From positions 18,408,501 through 18,472,500 of the forward strand of contig JAYKKT010000089.1 of NCBI GenBank assembly GCA_036023115.1: 64,000 nucleotides of DNA, written 5' to 3'. Shown here piece by piece: positions 54,451 through 64,000 of the stretch (within the stretch, counting starts at the first letter, position 1; the number at the start of each line of letters is the position of its first letter). The translations under genes and the position numbers were made by a program. This DNA comes from Brasenia schreberi. Taxonomy: Eukaryota > Streptophyta > Magnoliopsida > Nymphaeales > Cabombaceae. Below the pieces are notes generated by a model. The model was not told where the DNA came from. It searched no databases and saw only the letters and a program-made list of their open reading frames with translations.

Positions 54451-57276
54451 TGTAAACACCCCGAAATCCCACAAATTTCTCAAATTCATCTGGTTTTGTA
54501 AAAGCAGCCCCAAAGGGCTATTTTGAGTCTGGAAACCTAGGAGCCTTCCAGACAACCCTGTACATATGTTTTAAACTCTTATTTCAAAAATATATAATAT
54601 AGCTTTTGAAAACCTTTTAAAACACGTTTTGAAACCCCGAAGTGGCTTGGCCCGATAAAGACAGGACCAGGAGAGCTAAAAAGAGCCCGGAACCGGAGCA
54701 CACGTCGAGCTCGGCACAGCAACTCTTGTATCTGATTCACACCCCCAGGATCTCGAATGTCCAAGACCCTGTTCTTATCGAAATATCATTTGAAATCATC
54801 TCCGGAAGGCAGAAACGGAGGCGGACTACTATGTTGGCGAAGACCCAACGCAGACGGAGTACTGATGCTGTCAGGCCCCGCACGAATCGTCCGTTTCGAA
54901 CCCAGCTCGAAGGAGTCAGAGTTCAGTTTGGATTGGATCTGGACCATATATATCCAGATCCCAATCCAAACCCATATGTGGACTTGGATTTGGATTTGGA
55001 TCCAGAGATCCAATCCAATATCCATATCCATGGCCCACATCACCTTCTCATAAATGGAGGTGGGGCCCACTTGAAATTCACGTGGGATCATGGGCATGAG
55101 AGAGAGTGGGGATGGAAAATATAAAGAGGGTTGTAATTAAGCTTGACTTGTGTGTCAAGTTTGGGGTTAATCATGTGGGTTAGCCTAATTGAGTGGGTTT
55201 AAGCTTGTAATTAGCCAAAACCTAACCTAGGGCTGCACCAACATGATATGGTTAAAGTCTATGGGCCATGCTAAGGGAGCTCCTTCACCTAAACCTAACC
55301 CAAAACACCTAATCCAAGCCTACCCCCCTAATCCACCCCTAATCTGAGCCTAATCACCTAACCCACTTCCCTAATCCCGGCCTAATCTCAACCTAATCAC
55401 CTGACCCACTTCCCTAATCCTTCCCTAAACCTAGGTTAATTTCCCTAATCCTAGCCTAAACCTAGCCTAATCACCTAACCTAGCTCACTAAACCTCACCC
55501 TAAACCCAACCACCTAACCTAGCCCTAAACCCCCAAACCACCCCTAGCCCACAATCTACCCAAACCCCTAGTTTTCAAAATATCTGGCCCAACCCTCTCG
55601 AGCCCACCTTATCTACATACCACCCTACCTAAACCACCTAACCACTACCCCAAACCCAGCCCTAACCGACCTACCCATCCCTATTTAAACCCCCCCCCTT
55701 GGGGGCGGGTTTTCCAAGCTAGCAGCCCTCACCAATCCCAGTCGGGCCCTCTCTTCCCCCATTTCCACACCCCGCCGAATCTGCCCCAGCTGCTCCACCT
55801 ACACCACCACCATCCCTCCATCCCACCACAGCTCCCACCACCATCTCCCAGCCGGACGCCACCACTTGCTCTCCATCCCAACCACCCGGCTTCTCTCTTC
55901 CATCCACCGCCTCTCCCCATTCGGTAAGTACCCCCCACTCTACCTAACTCCTTCTCTACTCCCTCTCCACTCCTAGCCACCCACCATACCACCATCTTAC
56001 CTACACATCCGCCCCTTACTGCCACCATTCTCACTTAGCTGAACCTAGCACAACCTAAACTACTGGCCACTACCTAACCATCCCATCTACACCCAGCCAG
56101 CCATCTCTTTTCCCCTTAGACTCCCATTCGACCTTCCCTTAAACCCCCTTTAGGTCCATACTCCCCAACACTCTAGACTCTCCTAGTGACCCTACACACT
56201 TACTTGGCCCAACCCTTTAATCGCCCACATCAAGGCGACACCCATTTGCAGCCGGCCACCTTCAAGGCGCCTATCCCGCGCCCCACTTGCAGCCGGCCAG
56301 CACCCTTTGTCATCCACCCTCGCGGAGCTCCCGTTTGCAGCCCAAGGCGAAGGCCAAGCCCACGCTCAAGCAAGGCCTCTACGGACCAGCTACTCATAAG
56401 TGCCTAAACTCGGTCTTTAGTTGTATACTTGCTTGAGATTCAATTTGATACGGGGTTGTAATAACGGAGCATAGTCTCCCCCCGCTTGTAATAACGTGGC
56501 TTGGCACACCCACACACGTGCACTCTCTTAGTTGTGCACGATTTTGAACACACACGGTCCTAATCAGCCCCTAATACATAAGTGTATATATATACTTTCA
56601 TTTTCGAAGGGTTTTGCTTAAGTTGGGTGCGTTGTCTTTCAATTCAAGCACGCACCCACATTGAGCCTTCGCTCTTATTTGCAAGACCCGAGTAAGGGCT
56701 CATATACATAATCTATATACATATCTCCCTTCGGTTATTTCCCTTCAGTTATTTCCCTTCAGTACTGTCTTTACATTTCGGGTTTTCCCTTTGGAGTAGC
56801 ATGAGTTTGCATTGCATCTACGCCATACCACGAGGTAGGATGCATATTGCATCAAAGCAAGCCCCGTTCGAATTCGCCCACGTAGTGGAGTGTTCATAAC
56901 ACACAAACTAGGTGGCCCAAAAAGGGATAAAAGTAAAGACTTAGGCACGTGCAAATCCACGTGATCTAAAACATGCAATCGCATTTTAAAGACCCGAAAT
57001 AGACACCTTGAACCGCTTCGTAGACTTTCTCTCCAAAACTCGATTTTTGCAAAGCGTACAGACTGACCCTTGCGCATCAGTGCAAGAAGGTCTGCGATGA
57101 CAAGAGCTTACTTGCTCACAGTCGCCACGTTTAGAAGTCAGTGTTAAAAATATCTTCGCTAGCTTAGGTAAGCTAGCTGGCAAGCCCTGTTTGCATACAT
57201 AGGCCTTAGACACATGAGAGGATCCGCTCCGAGCCCTGAAAAAGGCCGAAGGGGCGGGGATTTTTGCACGTCTACA
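54451..57276 (+). repeat. Copy E 3' LTR
   Basis: 2826 bp, TGTAAACACC to GTCTACA. By eye it nearly matches the 5' LTR from U3 to the second donor-like site, with few substitutions. It retains a single 110-bp unit (56637-56705). TATA 55681-55690, GGTAAGTACC near 55923, CACGTG at 56946-56951 and 56958-56963, and the GCTAGC palindrome near 57157 are present. Confidence 0.92.
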
Positions 57277-57281
57277 CCGCT
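57277..57281. repeat. TSD CCGCT, right copy (copy E)
   Basis: Target duplication directly after TCTACA; LTR5 sequence resumes after it. Confidence 0.88.
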
Positions 57282-57686
57282 CAAAGTCGCCACATTTAGT
57301 GGAGTGTTCATAACACACACCTAGGTGGCCCCTAAGGGGATAAAAAGCAAGACTTAGGCACGTGCAAATCCACGTGGTCTAAAATCTGAAAATCATACAA
57401 ACAAGACCCGAATCAAACACCTCGAACTGCTTTCGTAAGACCTTATATCTAAAAACTCGATTTTTAAAAGCGTACAGACTGACCCTTGCTCATCGATGCA
57501 AGAAGGTCTGTGATGACAAGAGCTTGCTTGCTCACAGTCGCCACGTTAGAAGTCAGGTTAAAATATATCTTCGCTAGCTTAGGTAAGCTAGCTGGCATGC
57601 CCTGTTTATTTAAATAGGACTTAGACACATGAAAAGGTTCGCTCCAGGCCTAAAGAACCGGGTGGCGGAGATTTTCTGCGTCTACA
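57282..57686 (+). repeat. LTR5, right part
   Basis: Continuation of the LTR interrupted at 43008: CAAAGTCGCC, the GCACGTGCAAATCCACGTG pair (57359-57377), GCTAGCTTAGGTAAGCTAGC, and the LTR end GCGTCTACA at 57686. It directly abuts gag sequence of opposite orientation. Confidence 0.86.
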
Positions 57687-58126
57687 CTTTCCCACTGCTA
57701 CTGGCGTGCTTGGGAAAGGTTTCTTTAAAGATAGCTTGAGTTGGCTCAGGTTCCGCAGTGACCTGGAGCCGACCCTCCTCTATCAAGTTCTCGATTTTGT
57801 TTAAAAGGGGAAACAACACTTTGTATCATGGCCTTTTAGCAGACGATATTTGCAAAAGCGGTTTAAATATCCCCCTTTGGAAGTGACTCCCTCAAGGATT
57901 TCGGGGAGTTCAATTATGCCCTGGGCTTGTAGGAGGTCTAGGACCTCCGACACAGGTTGCCCTAGCGAAGTGTACTCCCGTTTTTCAACAGGTTTTTGGA
58001 AGTTTCTCTCCCTTTTGTTTTTTAGTTTTTCAAAAATTTTTGAAGTTGTCGCCGGGCTTGGATCCACCCGGACATTGGCAATTTTATGGGGTTTGCCCCT
58101 TTGTCCGCGGTGGATGGCCCATAGTT
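57687..58126 (-). pseudogene. Gag C-terminal scrap
   Basis: Minus-strand fragment matching the last third of gag: FEKLKNKRERNFQKPVEKRE, GQPVSEVLDLL, IIELPEILEGVTSKGGY and a decayed knuckle CKYRLLKGHDTKCC, in which Arg replaces the first His. It is bounded by the end of LTR5 and by LTR6, which lacks its own terminus. It may be the remaining gag of copy C, since orientation and coding order fit, but the sequence alone cannot prove this. Confidence 0.8.
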
Positions 58127-60088
58127 GCTTAAGCTAGCGAAGAGATATTTTGAAATCTGACTCCTAACGTGGCGACTGTGAGCAAGCAAGCTCTTTTCAT
58201 TGCAGACCTTCTTACACCGATGTGCAAGGGTCAGTCTGTACGCTTAGAAAATCGAGTTTTTAAATATGAGAACCTACGAAAATGTTTGAGGTATTCGATT
58301 CGGGATGTTTTTGTATGGTTTTAAGTTTTATTTCATGTGGATTTGCACGTGCCTATGTCTTTCTTTTTACATCCCTTTTCAGGCCAACTAGGTGTGTGTT
58401 ATGAACACGTGACCTAAGTGGGGCGACTTTGAGCGGGAGTGTGGGGTTTGCTTTGATGCAATATGCGTCCTAACTCGTGGTATGGCGTATATGCAATGCA
58501 AACTCATGCAACTCCAAAGGGAAAACCGAATTTGAAAGACAATGCGGAAGGGAAATGACTTGAATGTAAATTGCAAAAGAGAAATTGCAAAAGGGAAATA
58601 TGGCTATATCTTAAGAGCGGAAAGGCTCAATAGTGCAAGTGTGTGCCGTGTATATATGTAAAGACTACGTACACTGCTGAACTTTAAAACCCAAATCTTA
58701 AAGACATAGCCGAAAGGGAAATACTTATAATATATATGGGCCTGAAGGTCGCCAACGTGTTGCATGGGTGTTGTGTATATATTGAAAGACAACTCACACG
58801 ACTTAAATGAAACCCAAATATAAATTGCGATATGGCCTAAACTAAGGTCTTGGGAGTAAGAGCGAAAGCTCAATGTGTGTGAGTGTATAATTGGAATACT
58901 ACGCACACAACATGAAGTAAAACACCCAAGGGAAATAATAGCACAGCCCTTACTAGGGTCTTACAAATAAGAGTGAAAGCTCAATATGTGTGAGTGCGAG
59001 AATTGAAAGACAACACACACAACTTAAGCAAAACCCCACGCAACTTAAATTATATAAATAAGTCTATATCTTAAGAGCTGATTAGGCCCAGGTGTGTGTT
59101 CAAAATCGTGTACAACTAAGAGCGAGATAGGCTCAAGTGCACGTGTGTGTGGGTGTGCCAAGCCACGTTATTACAAGCGGGGGGAGACAATGCTCCGTTA
59201 TTACAACCCCGTATCAAATTTAATTAAGCTTAAGCAAGTCTATAAACAAGGACCAAGTTAGGCACTTACGTATAGCTGGTCCGGAGGTGACTTGCTTGAG
59301 CTTGGGCTTGAGTGTCGCCTTGGGCTGCAAGAGGGAGCTCCTCGGAAGAGCATGGCAAAGGGGTGCTGGCCGAATGACAAGGGCGCAGGTGATGGCGCCT
59401 TGGCGCTAGCCGAACGGAGGGGGTGCTGCTGCTTTGGCTGGGGTAGTTAGGGGGTGTCACTAAAGTATAGGGCAGGGCTTAAGGCAAGGTAAGGCTAAGG
59501 GTCTTAACTAGGGGCTGTCTAAGGGAGAGGATGTAAGGTTGCGGGTGTTGCAGTCGGTTGTGGCCGAATGGTGGCAGGTAGTTAGGTGGTGGCCGGCTGG
59601 GTGAAATAGAGGTTAGGTTGAGGAAGGTGCTACGGGTGGTGGCTGAGAGTGGAGGGGGAGTGAAGAGAGGGTGGTGTTTGGATAGGGTACTAACCAGAGG
59701 AGGAGGTGAAGGTGGCGGGTGTCCAAGGGAGGCAGCGGCAGGTTGATGCAATCGGGTGTCAAGGAATGGAGCAGGCCGGGAGGTGATGATGGCATGGAGT
59801 GGAGCTGGCCGAGAGGTGATGGTGGCGTGGAGTGGAGTTGGCTGAGTTCCAAGGTGGAGCAGGTGAGAGAAGAGAGCAAGGGATGAGAGAGGAGAGGAAG
59901 GGCCCGGTTGGCCCCAAAAAAAGTTGAAAAACCCGCCCACTAGGGGGGGTTTATAGGATTTGTTGGGGTCGGTTGGGCTGGTTTTGGGGGGCTAGTTTAG
60001 GTTAGGTGGTGGTGGTTTGGGGATAAGGTGGGCTAGATATTTAGGGGGGCTAGATATTTAGGTTAGGTGGTTTTAGGGATATGGTGTG
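58127..60088 (-). repeat. LTR6 (minus), truncated at both ends
   Basis: Starts inside the GCTAGC palindrome (about 95 bp of the LTR end missing) and is collinear with LTR3 until 60088, where LTR7 cuts it in U3. It shows two 110-bp repeats (58820-59010), GTAAGTGCC (near 59265), GGTTAGTACC (near 59688), TATA (59949-59958) and the uninterrupted form of the solo-LTR target (59545-59549). Confidence 0.85.
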
Positions 60089-60670
60089 TGTAAACACCCC
60101 AAATCTTCTATATTTCAAAAACTCTCAAAACACCAAAAAGCTCGTTTGAGCCAAAACGACAACCTGTTTTGAAATATGAAAACAGGTACAGAAGGCAAAA
60201 GAAGACCCTAGGCCCGAAGAGGATTCAAGCCCAGAGCTTCAGAAGCCACTCCCTGATAAAAAAACAAAAGAAAGTAGAGCCCGTTTGAAGAGAAAGCCAA
60301 AAACGGTCAAAACCAAGAAAAATGGAGTCCAGAACGGCGAGATGGAGTCCGGACGACAAAGTTGGGGAAAACCCAACACCAGACGGAGCGCTGATGAAGC
60401 CAGTGCCCGCACAGATCGAAGAAGGACTGTCCGAAGAAATTTTGATTTGGATCTGGACCATATATATCCAGATCCAAATCCATGTAATGAATAGTGTTTG
60501 GATTTGGGCCAATCCAAATAGTGTTTGGGTCGATCCAAATAGTGTTTGGATTTGGATTGGATCCAAATAGTGTTTGGATTGGATCGAATCTGGATCAAAA
60601 TATCCAAATCCATATCCATAAAAATGTTGGGTTTGGATCGGATACGGATCTCAAAATATCCGAGATCCAA
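60089..60670 (+). repeat. LTR7 (plus), 5' fragment of a divergent subfamily
   Basis: Opens TGTAAACACCCC like the family and shares short blocks with its U3 (GGATCTGGACCATATATATC, AACCCAACACCAGACGGAGC), but the intervening sequence is largely different. It ends at 60670 by a break against LTR8. GTGTG precedes it; no matching right flank can be found because the right end is lost. Confidence 0.65.
60485..60600 (+). repeat. Short tandem repeat AATCCAAATAGTGTTTGG in LTR7
   Basis: Four imperfect units of about 25-35 bp sharing CCAAATAGTGTTTGG or AATAGTGTTTGG, itself near-palindromic (CCAAA...TTTGG). Not found in the other LTRs of the window, where the same place holds GGATTT repeats. Confidence 0.75.
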
Positions 60671-63308
60671 TAACCGAAGGGAAATAACCGAAGGGAAATA
60701 ACCGAAGGGAGATATGTATATAGAGTATGTATATGAGCCCTTACTCGGGTCTTGCAAATAAGAGCGAAGGCTCAATGTGGGTGCGTGCTTGAATTGAAAG
60801 ACTTACACACACGACATGAAATTAAACCCAAATATAAATTGCAGTATGGCCTTGACTAAGGTCTTGGGAGTAAGAGCGAAGGCTCAATGTGTGTGAGAGT
60901 GCTTGAATTGAAGTACTACAAACACGACATAAATGAAACCCAAATAGAACTGCAATAAGGCCTTTACTAAGGTCTTGGGAATAAGAGTGAAGGCTCAATG
61001 TGTGCGAGAGTGATTGAATTGAAAGACTCACACACGACATGAAATGAAACCCAAATAGTATAGGTCGGCCCTTACTTGGGTCTTTCAAATAAGAGCGAAA
61101 GCTCAATGTGTGTGAAAGTGCTTGAATTGAAAGACTTACTCACACGACATGAAATGAAACCCTAATAGTATAGGTCGGCCCTTACTTGGGTCTTTCAAAT
61201 AAGAGCGAAAGCTCAATGTGTGTGAGTGCTTGAATTGAAAGACAACGCACCCAACTTAAGCAAAAACCCTTCGAAAATGAAAGTATATATATATACTTAT
61301 GTATTAGGGGCTGATTAGGCCCGTGTGTGTTCAAAATCGTGCACAACTAAGAGAGTGCATGTGTGTGGGTGTGCCAAGCCACGTTATTACAAGCGGGGGG
61401 AGACTATGCTCCGTTATTACAACCCCGTATCAAATTGAATCTCAAGCAAGTATACAACTAAAGACCGAGTTAGGCACTTACTAGTAGCTGGTCCGTAGAG
61501 GCCTTGCTTGAGTGTGGGCTTGACCTTCGCCTTGGGCTGCAAACGGGAGCTCCGCGAGGGTGAGCGACAAAGGGTGCTGGCCGGCTGCAAATAGGGCGCG
61601 GGATAGGTGCCTCGAAGGTGGTCGGCTGCAAGTGGGTGTCGCCTTGATGTGGAAAATTAAAGGGGCTGGGCCAAGTGAATATGTAGGGTCACGAATGGAG
61701 AGTATAGAGTGTTAGGGAGTATGAACCTAAGGGGAGTTTAAGGGAAGGCCGAATGGGAGTCCTAGGGGAGAAGAGATGGTTGGCCGGGTGTAGTTAGGGT
61801 AGTTAGGTAGTGGCCGGTGGTTTAGGTTGTGATAGGTTCGGCTGAGTGAGAATGGTGGCAGCAAAGGGATGATGTGTAGGTAAGGTGGTGGTATGGTGGG
61901 TGGCTAGGAGTGGAGAGGGAGTAGAGAAGGAGCTAGGTAGAGTGTGGGGTACTTACCGAATGGGGAGAAGGTGGTGCTCGGCTGGAAGGAAGATGGGCAG
62001 GTTGTGAGGCTCGGCCGGGAGGTGGTGGAGATGGCGGTGCAAGTGGTGGTGGGATGGAGGGATGGTGGTGTGCAGGTAGAGCAGGTGGAGCAGCTGGGGG
62101 AGTGGAGGAAGAGAGGGCCCGGCTGGGATTGGTTTAGGTAGGGTGGTATGAAGTTAAGGTGGGCTGGAAAGGGTAGGGCCAGATATTTTAAAAACTAGTG
62201 GTTTGGGTAGATTGTGGGCTAGGGGTGGTTTGGAGGTTTAGGGCTAGGTTAGGTGGTTGGGTTCTAGGGTGAGGTTTAGTGAGCTAGGTTAGGTGATTAG
62301 GCTAGGTTTAGGGAAATTAACCTAGGTTTAGGGAAGGATTAGGGAAGTGGGTTAGGTGATTAGGTTGGGATTAGGCCGGGATTAGGGAAGTGGGTTAGGT
62401 GATTAGGCTCAAATTAGGGGTGGATTAGGGAAGTGGGCTAGGATTAGGTGTTTTGGGTTAGGGTTAGGTAGAGGAGCTCCCTTTGCGTGGCCCATAGACC
62501 TTAACCACCTCATGTTGGTGCAGCCCTAGGTTAGGTTTTGGCTAATTTCAAGCTTAAACCCACTCAATTAGGCTAACCCACATGTTTAACCCCAAACTTG
62601 ACACACAAGTCAAGCTTAATTACAACACTCTTGATATTATCCATCCCCACTCTCTCTCATGCCCATAATCCCAAGTGAATTTCAAGTGGGCCCCACCTCC
62701 ATTTATGAGAAGGTGATGTGGGCCATGGATATGGATATTGGATTGGATCTCTGGATCCAAATCCAAATCCAAGTCCACATATGGTATTGGATTGGGATCT
62801 GGATATATATGGTCCAGATCCAATCCAAACTGAACTCTGACTCCTTCGAGCTGGGTTCGAAACGGACGATTTGTGCGGGGCCTGACAGCATCAGTACTCC
62901 GTCTGCGTTGGGTCTTCGCCAACATGGTCGTCCGCCTCCGTTTCTGCCTTCCGGAGATGACTTCAAATGACATTTTGATAAGAACAGGGTCTTGGACGTT
63001 CGAGATCCTAGGGGTATGGATGTGATACGAAAGTTGTTGTGCCGGGCTTGACATGTGCTCCGGTTTCGGACTCTTCTTAGCTCTCTTGGTCCTGTCTTGA
63101 TTGGGCCAAGCCGCTTCGGGGTTTCAAAAACGTGTTTTAAAAGGTTTTCCAAAAGCTATATTATATATTTTTGGAATATAGAGTTTAAAACATATATACA
63201 GGGTTGTCTGGAAGGCTCCTGGGTTTCCAGACTCAAAATGGCCCTTTGGGGCTGCTTGTACAAAACCAGATGAATTTGAGAAATTCGTGGGATTTCGGGG
63301 TGTTTACA
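60671..63308 (-). repeat. LTR8 (minus), 3' LTR of a copy beyond the right edge
   Basis: Begins within the AAATAACCGAAGGG units, so the lower end is missing, and ends GTGTTTACA at 63308 next to a polypurine tract. Contains five 110-bp repeats (60735-61245), CTAGTAAGTGCC (near 61480) and GGTAAGTACC (near 61952). The stretch with the TATA box and C-run is deleted at about 62130 (GGATTGGTTT joined to AGGTAGGG). Confidence 0.87.
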
Positions 63309-64000
63309 GATGCCCCTTTTTGGCCTTGTCCAAATCGATTTGGATAAGGGCAAAGATGACAAACACCCCTTTTAATGTCTCCCTAGATCTAGCCACGAAG
63401 AATATGGGATCGTCCCATTTTTAGCAAAAATCTCAATTTACAAACTCTGGTAGGAAGAGATATCACGCCGAAGGGTTCTACATGGAATCTGGTCCTAAAT
63501 GGGATCATGTTCATGCAAGTACCATGCGTGGAATGCAAATGACATGGCTGTGGTGCCAAAAGTGGCGACCTCCCAGAGACCAGGTGTGGTTGAACTCTAG
63601 AGACTTACAAGGCCTATTGCTCCAAGTGAGCAAATCCTATGCTGTTCGATGTTCGATTTTCAAAACTTATTTACAAAAGCTATTTACAAAAGGGACAACT
63701 GTCTTGAGCCTCGATCCTAAGGATCTCGAGCTCTTCGTGCTTGCCCTTGTTTGAGTCTTAACACTCGCTTATCTAGCGGAGGTTTTATAAGAAAGCAAGC
63801 TTCATTTCAAATTCCTACGTCTTACTCGAAACGTTGAATTCTCAAACAAGATGAAATTCAAGTAAGTAAATCCTATTTTTACTTTAGGATTCCTCGAAAT
63901 GAACCATGCTTTAGCTTGGGATAAGCCAGGGATGGGAAAGAGATACCATGGTCCCTTCTGAAGCGTCCCATGGTTTGAGGCACAGAAGGCGGAAAACTGC
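63309..64000 (-). other. 3' UTR, hairpin and polypurine tract of a further copy
   Basis: Homologous to 20379-21060, 30660-31350 and the reverse of 53760-54450. The inverted repeat lies at 63318-63355 (arms around CCAAAT-CG-ATTTGG) beside GGGGCATC. The coding part lies outside the window; no protein is visible here. Confidence 0.75.

Larger units (their letters stand above)
43009..57276 (+). mobile_element. Copy E: complete-ended plus-strand Tat element inserted in LTR5
   Basis: Both LTRs (43009-49585 and 54451-57276) run TGTAAACACC to TCT(G/A)CA and the element is flanked by CCGCT (43004-43008 and 57277-57281). The target, CTCCCGCTCAAAGTCGC inside LTR5, is intact in LTR3 (reverse strand, near 24380-24400). 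Inside lie gag, a gag-pro remnant fused to aRNH and integrase, and a 3' UTR with PPT. Protease core, RT and RNase H are deleted, and the PBS is replaced. Length excluding the nested solo LTR is about 11 kb. The element is defective and would need proteins from other copies. Confidence 0.92.

Overview
The window is plant nuclear DNA made up entirely of LTR-retrotransposon sequence. I see no host gene, tRNA, rRNA or organelle DNA. All copies belong to one Ty3/gypsy family with very long LTRs (about 3.1-3.4 kb) and the order LTR-PBS-gag-protease / RT-RNaseH-second RNaseH-integrase-3'UTR-PPT-LTR. The second, archaeal-type RNase H between RNase H and integrase, and the Gag knuckle of form CX2HX4HX4C, place the family in the Tat lineage (relatives of Ogre/Retand), which is known from plants. 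Nothing identifies the species. A full-length copy would be about 14-15 kb. LTRs begin TGTAAACACC and end TCTACA.

Layout. Bases 1-39997 are a minus-strand chain of LTR - internal - LTR - internal units sharing LTRs: copy 1 (internal 1-6483, LTR1 6484-9882), a chimeric internal (9883-17289; fragment A' plus copy A, which lacks integrase), LTR2 (17290-20378), copy B (20379-23975; no gag or protease, RT core deleted), LTR3 (23976-30659, split by a plus-strand solo LTR 25594-29023 with TSD GTGTT), copy C (30660-36830; pol plus protease, no gag) and LTR4 (36831-39997, truncated). LTR4 meets a plus-strand LTR5 head to head at 39997/39998. LTR5 is split by the best-defined element, copy E (43009-57276, plus strand, TSD CCGCT). 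E's own 5' LTR is split by a minus-strand solo LTR (45280-48567, TSD ATGTC). After LTR5 ends (57686) come a gag scrap (57687-58126), LTR6 (minus), LTR7 (plus, a divergent subfamily), LTR8 (minus) and the 3' UTR of a further minus-strand copy running off the right edge.

No copy is intact. Most nonsense codons I could align to an intact copy are C-to-T (or G-to-A) transitions, as expected for old, cytosine-methylated repeats. Non-coding signals are better preserved than the proteins and are the most interesting part: (i) a branchpoint-like CTAAC, pyrimidine tract and TAG/G at the gag-pro to pol boundary in four copies, with CTAAC containing the gag-pro stop codon; (ii) matching splice-donor-like GTAAGT sites in the LTRs and an acceptor-like site just before the gag ATG; (iii) an 18-bp inverted repeat abutting the polypurine tract, with a paired A-T to C-G change between copies; (iv) telomere-like tracts, a 110-bp repeat of variable copy number and short palindromes inside the LTRs.

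Functionally: Gag packages the RNA, protease processes the polyprotein, RT and RNase H copy the RNA from the tRNA primer site and PPT, and integrase inserts the product. The two RNase H domains probably divide structural and catalytic roles. The window also records how such DNA decays: solo-LTR formation, shared-LTR chains, probable LTR conversion, internal deletions and deamination.
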